From Bacteroidota bacterium (lineage in GTDB: Bacteria; Bacteroidota; Bacteroidia; Bacteroidales; Paludibacteraceae): a DNA stretch of 64,000 nucleotides. Each line of letters starts with the position of its first letter. Position 1 is the stretch's first letter. The DNA lies in NCBI GenBank assembly GCA_023391625.1, contig JAEWAN010000006.1, positions 1-64,000 of the forward strand, given 5' to 3'. This document shows, piece by piece, positions 1 through 7,327 of this stretch. The notes below the pieces were generated by a model. The model saw only the letters and a list, made by a program, of their open reading frames with translations. It ran no database searches and was not told the DNA's origin. The translations under genes and the position numbers were made by a program.

Positions 1-53
1 ATGATTTATGATTTGCCATCTCAAAATTAAAATTTAAATCTTTTTACCTTTAG

Positions 54-125
54 TAGCCCATAGGGGAATCGAACCCCTCTTTCAAGAATGAAAATCTTGC
101 GTCCTAACCGATAGACGAATGGGCC
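54..125 (-). tRNA. tRNA-Glu (anticodon TTC)
   Basis: On the minus strand the sequence folds as a 72-nt cloverleaf. The acceptor arms GGCCCAT and ATGGGCT pair with one G-U, the discriminator is A, the anticodon stem CAAGA/TCTTG encloses the loop TTTTCAT with anticodon TTC, and the T-arm carries GGTTCGATTCC. TTC reads Glu codons. No CCA is encoded; CTA follows the discriminator. A well-placed Bacteroidota promoter lies upstream on the same strand. Confidence 0.96.
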
Positions 126-171
126 AACATGTCTTTTTTGTTAAGCAATCTTGCTTTCTCGATTGCGGGTG

Positions 172-202
172 CAAATATACGGCAGTTTTTTGAATTGACA
201 AA
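172..202 (-). promoter_or_regulatory. Promoter of tRNA-Glu (-33/-7)
   Basis: On the minus strand a TTTG (199-202) and TATATTTG (172-179) are separated by 19 bp. This matches the Bacteroidota primary-sigma consensus TTTG-N19-21-TAnnTTTG exactly. The predicted start falls about 40 bases before the tRNA 5' end. It is the best-formed promoter in the window and served as the yardstick for the other -7 calls. Confidence 0.8.
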
Positions 203-545
203 ATATGTGCAAAAAAAATTTCATAATATTTTCACAAATATTTATTCCGGAAAACGTAAGTATTGAAAAATCAAGCACTAAAAAAATCAAAAAAAATTCA
301 ATTTTATTCCCATCAAAAAACAGCCACCCGGAAAATACCATAAAAACACATATTACATCTATTATATTACATCTATTAAAACAAAAAAGAAACAATATAA
401 AATCAGAAGAACCATATAGGAAAAATAAATCTTCAAAAAACACATCACACATTATAATATAATAGTGTTTCACGGCCCCAACTATTATTTTAAAACAAGA
501 ATGCGATTTTTTTTAAAATATTATATAGGATTTCAAAATTATTTG
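203..545. other. AT-rich intergenic stretch
   Basis: The divergent spacer between tRNA-Glu and the aromatic operon is very AT-rich. Two overlapping reading frames cross it (141-473 minus and 205-462 plus), but both have low-complexity Lys/Asn/Ile or Phe/Cys-rich products and no recognisable domain, so I do not call genes here. Confidence 0.6.
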
Positions 546-553
546 TATTTTTG
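546..553 (+). promoter_or_regulatory. -7 box of the aromatic operon leader
   Basis: TATTTTTG is a perfect TAnnTTTG. A start around 558-560 would give a leader transcript that begins just before the leader peptide ATG at 586. No clear TTTG was found 19-21 bp upstream, so the -33 part is weak. Confidence 0.6.
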
Positions 554-585
554 CACCATCGAAAACGAACACAATTCGACATAAA

Positions 586-639
586 ATGATGAATCGATTT
601 TTTACATACTTTTATTTTTACTTTTACTTTATGAAGTGA
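586..639 (+). CDS. Phe/Tyr-rich leader peptide of the aromatic attenuator
   Basis: A 17-codon reading frame reads MMNRFFTYFYFYFYFMK and then TGA. Ten of 17 residues are aromatic (six Phe, four Tyr), with an uninterrupted alternating F/Y run at codons 8-15. It starts about 27 bases after the predicted transcription start and ends directly before the first arm of an antiterminator/terminator pair. This is the arrangement of PheL/TrpL-type leader peptides: ribosomes stall in the run when charged tRNA-Phe or tRNA-Tyr is scarce. The second ATG (589) could equally be the start. The presence of both amino acids suggests sensing of Phe and Tyr together. Translation itself is inferred, and no Shine-Dalgarno is seen, as is usual in this phylum. 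Confidence 0.85.
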   Translation: MMNRFFTYFYFYFYFMK

Positions 640-730
640 GAGCAGGATAAACTTATGTAATAAATGAAAACCGAAATAAACACAAAACACATAAATGAAT
701 CCTGCTCCATGAAAGAGCAGGATTTTTTAT
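640..730 (+). promoter_or_regulatory. Transcription attenuator (antiterminator/terminator switch)
   Basis: The terminator is a perfect 10-bp stem AATCCTGCTC (698-707) / GAGCAGGATT (715-724) with a 7-base loop, and T residues run through 728. The alternative stem pairs GAGCAGGAT (640-648), immediately after the leader stop codon, with ATCCTGCTC (699-707), which is the left arm of the terminator, so the two cannot coexist. A ribosome that reaches the stop codon at 637-639 would cover 640-648 and let the terminator form. A ribosome stalled at the early aromatic codons leaves 640-648 free, which favours read-through into pheA. The structure is seen directly; the regulatory logic follows classical attenuation. 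Confidence 0.85.
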
Positions 731-747
731 TTATAAAAACAACAGAT

Positions 748-1620
748 ATGAAAAGAGTAGCAATGCAAGGAGTAAGCGGGGCATTTCACGAAATTGCCGC
801 CAGACAATATTTCCAGGGAGAAGAAATAGAGTTAGTGCCTTGCGACACTTTTAAGGAAGTATTCGAGGCTTTAGAACAAGATAAAGAATTATTGGGTATT
901 GTAGCAATAGAAAACACAATAGCCGGAAGTTTGCTGCAGAACCACAACCTGCTGCGTGAGAGCGGTTGTCTGATTGTGGGCGAACACAAGCTGCGCATAG
1001 AACACAATCTGGCCGTCCTTCCCGGACAAAAAATAGAAGATATCAAGGAAGTCCACTCCCACCCTATCGCTTTAATGCAGTGCGAAGAGTTCCTGGACAA
1101 ACACCGTCATATCAAAGCTGTGGAATGCGAAGACACCGCAATTTCCGCCCAAAGAATAGCGGAAAACAAAATAGCTGGACGCGGAGCCATTTGTAGTGCA
1201 TTCGCAGCAGAAAAATACGGGTTAGAAATGATCGCCACCGGAATAGAAACCAACAAGCGAAATTTCACCCGTTTTTTAATTGTGGCACATCCGGAAATGG
1301 CTGCCCAGATGATAGCCGAAACAAAAGTAGATAAATCGACACTGGTATTCACCCTTCCGCACGAAGAAGGAAGCTTGTCCAAAGTGCTGACAATCCTGTC
1401 TTTCTACAAAAACAACCTGACTAAAATCCAGTCATTGCCTATCATCGGCAAAGAATGGGAGTACCAGTTCTACATCAACCTGACTTTCGACGATTACACC
1501 CGTTACCGCCAGTCACTGGACGCCATCCGTCCACTGACCAAGGATTTTCAGAATATGGGCGAATACAAAGCCTGCCAGACACCGGTTACACACGATTCAC
1601 AGTTAATAGCAAACAAATAA
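748..1620 (+). CDS. pheA: Prephenate dehydratase
   Basis: This 290-residue enzyme converts prephenate to phenylpyruvate, the committed step to phenylalanine. The N-terminal catalytic domain begins at MKRVAMQGVSGAFHE, has a GSLLQNH segment, and carries the conserved TRF signature (ETNKRNFTRFLIV). The C-terminal part (from about LVFTLPHEEGSLSKVL) is an ACT domain, normally the Phe-binding regulatory module. There is no fused chorismate mutase. The frame stays open back to 664, but that start would put the coding region through the terminator stem at 698-730, so ATG 748 is chosen. It is the first gene behind the Phe/Tyr attenuator and is followed after 28 bases by the aminotransferase. Confidence 0.93.
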   Translation: MKRVAMQGVSGAFHEIAARQYFQGEEIELVPCDTFKEVFEALEQDKELLGIVAIENTIAGSLLQNHNLLRESGCLIVGEHKLRIEHNLAVLPGQKIEDIKEVHSHPIALMQCEEFLDKHRHIKAVECEDTAISAQRIAENKIAGRGAICSAFAAEKYGLEMIATGIETNKRNFTRFLIVAHPEMAAQMIAETKVDKSTLVFTLPHEEGSLSKVLTILSFYKNNLTKIQSLPIIGKEWEYQFYINLTFDDYTRYRQSLDAIRPLTKDFQNMGEYKACQTPVTHDSQLIANK

Positions 1621-1648
1621 ACACACAGACATTAATATATATAAAGAT

Positions 1649-2803
1649 ATGCAGATAAAACCAGCCAACCGTCTGAACTCCGTATCAGAATACTATTTCT
1701 CCATGAAACTGCGTGAAATAGCCCAGATGAATGCAGAAGGCAAAAACGTAATCAATTTAGGTATTGGTAACCCGGATTTGCCGCCTTCCGATGAAACTAT
1801 TGAGGCATTGTGCGCCGACGCACACAAACCGGATGCACACGGTTACCAAAGTTACGTCGGGCTACCGGAACTGAGGAAAGGATTTGCTGACTGGTATAAA
1901 AAATGGTATCACGTAGATTTAAATCCGGAAACAGAAATACAACCGCTCATCGGGTCAAAAGAAGGCGTTTTGCATACGACACTGGCTTTTGTCAATCCGG
2001 GCGATAGCGTGCTCGTGCCAAATCCGGGATACCCCACTTACACATCGGCCAGCAAATTATGCGAAGCTAATATAATAGCATATGATCTGGACGAAAACAA
2101 CGGTTGGCAGCCGGACTTTGACGCCCTTGAAAAAAAGGATTTAAGCCAAGTTAAGTTGATGTGGGTAAACTACCCCAACATGCCTACCGGAGGGAGAGCC
2201 ACCAAAGAACTCTTTGAAAAACTGGTTGCATTCGGTAAGAAACATAATATTGTCATCTGCAACGACAATCCATACAGTTTTATTCTGAATGAAGAAAAAC
2301 TCAGTATCCTTTCTGTGGAAGGAGCAAAAGATATCTGTATAGAGCTGAACTCCATGAGTAAGTCGCACAACATGGCCGGATGGCGTATGGCAATGCTGGC
2401 TTCCAATGCACAATTCATACAATGGATACTTAAAGTCAAATCAAACGTTGACTCCGGTATGTACCGTCCTATGATGGTAGCAGCGGCCCAGGCACTGAAA
2501 AACACAGAAGAATGGCACAAAAACATGAACAAAGTATATGCCCGCCGCAGGGAACTGGCCTATAAAATAATGGATGCACTTGAATGCAAATATGACACCA
2601 ATCAGGTGGGCATGTTCATCTGGGCTAAAATTCCCGACAGTTACAAAGATGCCGGAGAACTGGCAGACAAAGTTCTATATAGCAAAAACGTGTTTATCAC
2701 ACCGGGATTCATTTTCGGAGACAAAGGAAAACGTTATGTACGCATTTCCCTCTGCTGCAAAGAAGCATCATTAGAAGAAACTCTCAGAAGAATACAACAA
2801 TAA
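1649..2803 (+). CDS. Class I/II pyridoxal-phosphate aminotransferase (probable aromatic)
   Basis: The 384-residue product is a fold-type I PLP aminotransferase. GIGNPDLPP near the N-terminus, the NPGYPTY substrate loop, YPNMPTG, NDNPY and the PLP-lysine motif SMSKSHNMAGWR are all visible. The sequence resembles the LL-diaminopimelate/aspartate aminotransferase group. Its position between prephenate dehydratase and DAHP synthase points to transamination of phenylpyruvate or 4-hydroxyphenylpyruvate to Phe or Tyr. That substrate assignment is contextual. ATG 1649 gives the expected length, and the spacing to the next gene is 42 bases. Confidence 0.88.
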   Translation: MQIKPANRLNSVSEYYFSMKLREIAQMNAEGKNVINLGIGNPDLPPSDETIEALCADAHKPDAHGYQSYVGLPELRKGFADWYKKWYHVDLNPETEIQPLIGSKEGVLHTTLAFVNPGDSVLVPNPGYPTYTSASKLCEANIIAYDLDENNGWQPDFDALEKKDLSQVKLMWVNYPNMPTGGRATKELFEKLVAFGKKHNIVICNDNPYSFILNEEKLSILSVEGAKDICIELNSMSKSHNMAGWRMAMLASNAQFIQWILKVKSNVDSGMYRPMMVAAAQALKNTEEWHKNMNKVYARRRELAYKIMDALECKYDTNQVGMFIWAKIPDSYKDAGELADKVLYSKNVFITPGFIFGDKGKRYVRISLCCKEASLEETLRRIQQ

Positions 2804-2845
2804 TACAATATATTGATATAAAAGAAAATAATAATAGACTTAAAT

Positions 2846-3916
2846 ATGGAATTAGAATCAATCTTACTACCGGGGATAGAAGCTAAACGCCCCATGGTTA
2901 TCGCAGGACCTTGCAGCGCTGAAACAGAAGAACAGGTAATGGCTGCAGCACAATGTTTATCACATAATGGTATAAAAATTTTCCGTGCAGGAATATGGAA
3001 ACCACGTACCAAACCGGGAGGGTTCGAAGGCATAGGAACCGAAGGACTGAAATGGATGAAAAGAGTGAAACAGGAAACCGGCATGTACGTCACCACAGAA
3101 GTAGCGACAGCAAAACATGTGTACGAAGCATTAAAATATGACATTGACATGTTATGGATCGGTGCCCGTACGTCTGCCAATCCTTTCGCCATGCAGGAAA
3201 TAGCTGATGCATTGTCTGGAGTGGATATACCGGTATTAATCAAGAACCCGGTAAACCCAGACCTGGATTTATGGATCGGAGCAATACAACGTATTTATAA
3301 TGCCGGAATCAAAAAAATCGGAGCAATACACCGAGGATTCAGTACCTACGATAAAAAAATATACCGTAACCTTCCGTTATGGCATATTCCTATCGAGTTG
3401 CACCGTCGTATTCCTAATCTGCCTATTATCTGCGACCCAAGCCACATCGGAGGAAAAAGGGAATTGATAGCACCTATATCGCAACAGGCTATGGACTTGA
3501 ACTTCGATGGACTTATCATTGAGTCACACTGTGACCCGGACAAGGCCTGGAGCGATGCTTCACAACAGGTTACACCCGATGCTTTAGACCTGATTCTGAG
3601 CAACCTTGTAATCCGTGACATGAACCAGACTACGGAAAACCTGACGAACTTACGACACCAGATAGACGAACTGGACGACAGCTTACTGGAACTGCTTGCA
3701 CGCCGTATGCGTATTTCCGACGAAATAGGACAATACAAGAAAGAACACAACATGACTATTCTTCAACCTCAGCGTTATGACGAAATCCTGGAAAAACGTA
3801 TTTCACAAGCACGCGGTATGGGTATGAACGAAGAATTCATGAAAACAATACTTGTTGCCATTCACGAAGAATCTGTACGTCACCAGATGGAAATCATGAA
3901 ACAAGACAATAAATAA
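2846..3916 (+). CDS. Bifunctional DAHP synthase / chorismate mutase
   Basis: This 356-residue fusion covers the first step of the shikimate pathway (phosphoenolpyruvate plus erythrose 4-phosphate to DAHP) and the branch step chorismate to prephenate. Residues about 15-260 are a type I-beta DAHP synthase domain (VIAGPCSAE, RAGIWKPRTKPGGFEG, IKNPVNPDLDLWIGA, CDPSHIGGKRE). Residues about 265-350 are an AroQ-type chorismate mutase helix bundle (LRHQIDELDDSLLELLARRMRISDEIG). Such fusions are typical of Bacteroidota. The gene is in the pheA operon and ends 5 bases before ridA, so prephenate made here can feed directly into PheA. Confidence 0.93.
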   Translation: MELESILLPGIEAKRPMVIAGPCSAETEEQVMAAAQCLSHNGIKIFRAGIWKPRTKPGGFEGIGTEGLKWMKRVKQETGMYVTTEVATAKHVYEALKYDIDMLWIGARTSANPFAMQEIADALSGVDIPVLIKNPVNPDLDLWIGAIQRIYNAGIKKIGAIHRGFSTYDKKIYRNLPLWHIPIELHRRIPNLPIICDPSHIGGKRELIAPISQQAMDLNFDGLIIESHCDPDKAWSDASQQVTPDALDLILSNLVIRDMNQTTENLTNLRHQIDELDDSLLELLARRMRISDEIGQYKKEHNMTILQPQRYDEILEKRISQARGMGMNEEFMKTILVAIHEESVRHQMEIMKQDNK

Positions 3917-3921
3917 ACAGT

Positions 3922-4299
3922 ATGAAAAAAATTATAAGTACCCCGAAAGCTCCGGCTGCCATAGGTCCATACAGCCAGGCAGTGGAAGCTAACGGAACAA
4001 TCTATATTTCCGGACAAATTCCCATCAATCCGGAAAGCGGAAAAATAGAAGCGACAGACATTACGGGACAAACTCAGCAAGTATTCCGGAACATACAGGC
4101 CATACTGGAAGAAGCCGGATGCAGTTTTCAGAATGTAGTAAAAATGACTGTATTCCTGTCTGATATGGAACATTTCGCAGCCATGAATGAAATTTATAAA
4201 ACAATCTACACCTCCGACTGCCCGGCACGCTCTGCTTTTGCAGTAAAAGCATTGCCTATGGGAGCTTTAGTAGAAATAGAAACTATCGCTGTGAAGTAA
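3922..4299 (+). CDS. ridA: RidA family reactive-intermediate deaminase
   Basis: The 125-residue length is standard for RidA/YjgF. Motifs are PAAIGPYSQAV at the N-terminus, YISGQIP, a QTQQVFRNIQAILEEAG helix, and PARSAFAVKALPMGALVEIE with the conserved Arg that binds carboxylates. RidA proteins hydrolyse enamine/imine intermediates such as 2-aminoacrylate released by PLP enzymes. Only 5 bases separate it from the DAHP synthase gene, so it is co-transcribed and should share the Phe/Tyr attenuator. It sits where a prephenate dehydrogenase gene might be expected. A weak inverted repeat after the stop was not convincing as a terminator. Confidence 0.93.
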   Translation: MKKIISTPKAPAAIGPYSQAVEANGTIYISGQIPINPESGKIEATDITGQTQQVFRNIQAILEEAGCSFQNVVKMTVFLSDMEHFAAMNEIYKTIYTSDCPARSAFAVKALPMGALVEIETIAVK

Positions 4300-4431
4300 A
4301 AAACAAGCAAATCTGCCTGTAACAAGTCCCTGGTAAATTATTTAACATTTATTGGGGACTATTCTTTTATATTTAACCCACTAAACCCGGCTTACCGGCA
4401 AAGGTTATATGAACGAATTAAAAAAATCTTT

Positions 4432-4439
4432 TACCTTTG
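4432..4439 (+). promoter_or_regulatory. -7 box upstream of the DUF4290 gene
   Basis: TACCTTTG matches TAnnTTTG exactly and lies 21 bases before the ATG at 4461, leaving a short 5' UTR. No convincing -33 TTTG was found. Confidence 0.6.
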
Positions 4440-4460
4440 TAAGGAATTAGAATATAAAAT

Positions 4461-5048
4461 ATGGAATACAGTACACTAAAGGGCAAACTTATAATGCCCG
4501 AATACGGACGCAATATCCAGCAAATGATTGATTTTGCTTTAACAATAGAAGACCGTGAAGAGCGCACACGCTGCGTACACACAATTGTACACATCATGGG
4601 AAACCTGTTTCCTTACCTGCGCGATGTAAACGACTTCAAGCACAAACTGTGGGATCATGTCGCAATCATGTCTGACTTCAAGCTGGACATTGACTACCCT
4701 TATGAAATCGTAAAAAAAGAAAATCTCCACTCTCACCCGGATACCATACCATATAAAAATTCCAATATCCACTATATGCACTACGGACGCACATTGGAAG
4801 AAATGATAGAAAAGGTAGGCAATTATCCGGCAGGCGAAGAGCGGGACGAGTTAATACGCCTTATCGCCAACCAGATGAAAAAATGTTTCCTGACCTGGAA
4901 CAAGGAAGTAGTGGACGACAAGAAGATATTTGACGACCTCCGGGAATTATCCAACGGGAAAATAGATATATCCGAAGAATTTTTCAAACTGGTGGAATCA
5001 AAAGACGTGCTCCACGCCAAGAAAAACAAATCCCAAAAGAAAAAATAA
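4461..5048 (+). CDS. DUF4290 family protein
   Basis: A 195-residue soluble protein that I recognise as the Bacteroidota DUF4290 family (N-terminus MEYSTLKGKLIMPEYGRNIQQMIDFAL; conserved RTRCVHTIVHIMGNLFPYLRDV). No signal peptide or membrane segment is visible, so it is probably cytoplasmic and largely helical. The C-terminus is Lys-rich (KKNKSQKKK). Its function is unknown. It lies 30 bases upstream of murA, a pairing I recall from other Bacteroidales genomes, which hints at a link to cell-wall synthesis, but nothing in the sequence shows that. Confidence 0.85.
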   Translation: MEYSTLKGKLIMPEYGRNIQQMIDFALTIEDREERTRCVHTIVHIMGNLFPYLRDVNDFKHKLWDHVAIMSDFKLDIDYPYEIVKKENLHSHPDTIPYKNSNIHYMHYGRTLEEMIEKVGNYPAGEERDELIRLIANQMKKCFLTWNKEVVDDKKIFDDLRELSNGKIDISEEFFKLVESKDVLHAKKNKSQKKK

Positions 5049-5078
5049 ACAGAAAAACCGCAAAACCCACAAAATACC

Positions 5079-6395
5079 ATGGCATCATTTATTATAGAAG
5101 GCGGACGCAAACTCTCCGGCGAAATCGTTCCGCAAGGAGCAAAAAATGAGGCATTACAAGTAATCTGCGCCGTGCTGCTGACACCGGAAGAAGTCACTAT
5201 CAGCAACATACCCAATATTTTAGATGTAAACAACCTGATTAATCTGCTCCAGGCTTTAGGAGTAAAGGTAAAACGGGTAAACGAAGACACATATACGTTT
5301 AAAGCGGATGATATAAACCTGGACTACCTGCACACGCCGGACTTTTATAAAAAAAGTGCTTCCCTAAGAGGTTCCATCATGCTGGTAGGCCCACTGGTAG
5401 CCCGCTTTGGACAAGCAATCACACCCAAACCGGGAGGCGACAAGATAGGACGCCGCAGGCTGGACACCCACTTTATCGGTATTCAGCAATTGGGTGCGGA
5501 ATTCAAATACAAACCGGACGAATGCCTTTTTGAAATAACAGCCAAAGAATTAAAGGGCTGTGACATGCTACTGGACGAAGCTTCCGTTACCGGAACAGCC
5601 AATATCATCATGGCTGCTGTCCTGGCCGAAGGAAAAACAACCATTTATAACGCAGCCTGCGAACCTTATATCCAGCAACTTTGCAAAATGCTGAACGCCA
5701 TGGGAGCCCACATAGAAGGAATAGGTTCCAACCTGCTTACCATCATAGGCTGCAAAGCTCTGAAAGGATGTTCGCACCGTCTGCTTCCAGACATGATAGA
5801 AGTAGGAAGTTTCATCGGTATGGCTGCCATGACGGCTTCTGAAATCACAATAAAGAACACCGGATACAAAGAACTTGGAATCATACCCAACAGTTTCCGC
5901 CGCCTTGGAATAGAAATCATACAGAAAGACGATGATATACTTATACCGGCACAGGAATATTATGAAATCGAATCGTTTATAGACGGATCGATCATGACCA
6001 TAGCCGATGCACCCTGGCCTGGACTTACGCCGGACTTGCTCAGCGTTTTTCTGGTCGTTGCCGCCAAAGCCAAAGGCAGTGTGTTGATTCACCAGAAAAT
6101 GTTCGAAAGCCGTTTGTTTTTCGTTGACAAACTAATAGACATGGGAGCAAAAATTATTCTTTGCGATCCGCACCGGGCTACAGTCATAGGCATGGGAAGC
6201 CAGCTGAACCTGCGCGCGGCAACCATGAGTTCCCCGGACATTAGGGCTGGTATTGCGTTACTCATAGCAGCCATGTCTGCCGAAGGAGTCAGCACCATCC
6301 ACAACATAGACCAGATAGACAGAGGCTATCAGAATATAGACCTCCGTCTGAACGCGCTTGGAGCTAACATTCAACGGGTCGATTTGGATCGCTGA
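5079..6395 (+). CDS. murA: UDP-N-acetylglucosamine 1-carboxyvinyltransferase
   Basis: MurA transfers enolpyruvate from PEP to UDP-GlcNAc in the first committed step of peptidoglycan synthesis, in the cytoplasm. The 438-residue length fits. Visible motifs: the GGRKLSGEIVPQGAKNEAL start, where family members have a substrate-binding K-N pair; LRGSIMLVGPLVARFG; and RAGIALLIAAM near the C-terminus. Most MurA proteins carry a Cys in the active-site loop (the fosfomycin target). The corresponding region here reads RFGQAITPKPGGDKIGRRRLD with no Cys, so Asp may replace it, which in other species goes with fosfomycin resistance. That substitution is my reading of the loop and needs an alignment. Confidence 0.93.
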   Translation: MASFIIEGGRKLSGEIVPQGAKNEALQVICAVLLTPEEVTISNIPNILDVNNLINLLQALGVKVKRVNEDTYTFKADDINLDYLHTPDFYKKSASLRGSIMLVGPLVARFGQAITPKPGGDKIGRRRLDTHFIGIQQLGAEFKYKPDECLFEITAKELKGCDMLLDEASVTGTANIIMAAVLAEGKTTIYNAACEPYIQQLCKMLNAMGAHIEGIGSNLLTIIGCKALKGCSHRLLPDMIEVGSFIGMAAMTASEITIKNTGYKELGIIPNSFRRLGIEIIQKDDDILIPAQEYYEIESFIDGSIMTIADAPWPGLTPDLLSVFLVVAAKAKGSVLIHQKMFESRLFFVDKLIDMGAKIILCDPHRATVIGMGSQLNLRAATMSSPDIRAGIALLIAAMSAEGVSTIHNIDQIDRGYQNIDLRLNALGANIQRVDLDR

Positions 6396-6444
6396 ACTAT
6401 CAATAAAATAAAATAGGATATCACACCCTTTTTCTTTTCCGTAT

Positions 6445-7134
6445 ATGACTCTGTACTATCAAGGAGAAAACCGGTTCTATGTTTCTGTTGACTGCATAAC
6501 CTTAGGATTTAAGGAAAACAGGCTGCACGTATTAATCATTAAACGTAAATTCAATCCGTTCAAGGGCAAACGCTCCCTGATGGGCGGTTTCATGAGAGCT
6601 GATGAAAGTCTGGACGACACAGTGAACAGGTCGTTATATGAATATACAGGCCTCAAAGGCGTGTACATGGAACAAGTAGGAACTTACGGCGACCTGAGGC
6701 GTGACACCGGAGAACGAGTAATCTCCATCGCCTACTACGCCCTGATAGATATGAAACTGTTTGACGAAGATTTATGTAAAAAACTGGACGCTGAGTGGGT
6801 GGATATAAACCAGGTAGGCGAATTGGTGTTCGACCATAACAAGATGTTGGATGACACGCTGAAACTCCTTCGCCGACGGGCTTCAACACAACCCATCGGA
6901 TTTAATCTGTTGCCGGAAATGTTTACCCTCCCCCAACTGCAACTTTTATACGAAGCCATATATAACAAGTCACTGGATAAACGTAATTTCCGGAAAAAGA
7001 TATTGGAAATGGGTATTCTAGAAAAACAGGAGACGAAAGATAAAACCATGTCAAAGCGGGGAGCTTTCTTTTATAAATTCAATAAAGAAAAATATGACCA
7101 GCTACTGGCCGACGGTTATTACTTTTCCTTATAA
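6445..7134 (+). CDS. araR: Nudix-fold L-arabinose-responsive transcriptional regulator AraR
   Basis: The 229-residue protein has an N-terminal Nudix domain (about 1-150) and a C-terminal winged-helix region (FTLPQLQLLYEAIYNKSLDKRNFRKKILEMGILEK, about 165-205). This is the architecture of the Bacteroides AraR regulator, in which a Nudix domain binds L-arabinose. The Nudix box is degenerate: in GFMRADESLDDTVNRSLYEYTGL two of the Glu residues of the canonical REUxEExGU pattern are replaced (Ser and Tyr), so hydrolase activity is unlikely. It sits 50 bases after murA and just upstream of the arabinose genes, whose expression it presumably controls. No clear promoter of its own was found. Confidence 0.88.
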   Translation: MTLYYQGENRFYVSVDCITLGFKENRLHVLIIKRKFNPFKGKRSLMGGFMRADESLDDTVNRSLYEYTGLKGVYMEQVGTYGDLRRDTGERVISIAYYALIDMKLFDEDLCKKLDAEWVDINQVGELVFDHNKMLDDTLKLLRRRASTQPIGFNLLPEMFTLPQLQLLYEAIYNKSLDKRNFRKKILEMGILEKQETKDKTMSKRGAFFYKFNKEKYDQLLADGYYFSL

Positions 7135-7327
7135 AAGTACGCTCTTTTTAGCCTGGGGAGATTAAATAAAAACAACGCCCTAAAGGGCTGCATTCGCAGA
7201 AAGCAATATACTAAAAGCTGGAGGGAGCAATGCGATATTACATCCGGACACGTAAAATCTCTAAACACGCAGAAAACGGGAAATAACACCCAGCAAAGAT
7301 AAGCGGGGTAAACATAAATAACGTACT

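Noticed and set aside
141..473. Overlapping reading frames in the AT-rich spacer after tRNA-Glu
   Set aside because: Low-complexity products with no motif, on both strands of the same DNA, crossing the tRNA promoter region.
664..747. Upstream in-frame start of pheA
   Set aside because: The extension would be translated through the attenuator terminator; ATG 748 matches the family N-terminus.
4326..4385. AGTCCC/GGGGACT inverted repeat after ridA as a terminator
   Set aside because: The loop is about 35 bases and the stem short; not convincing.
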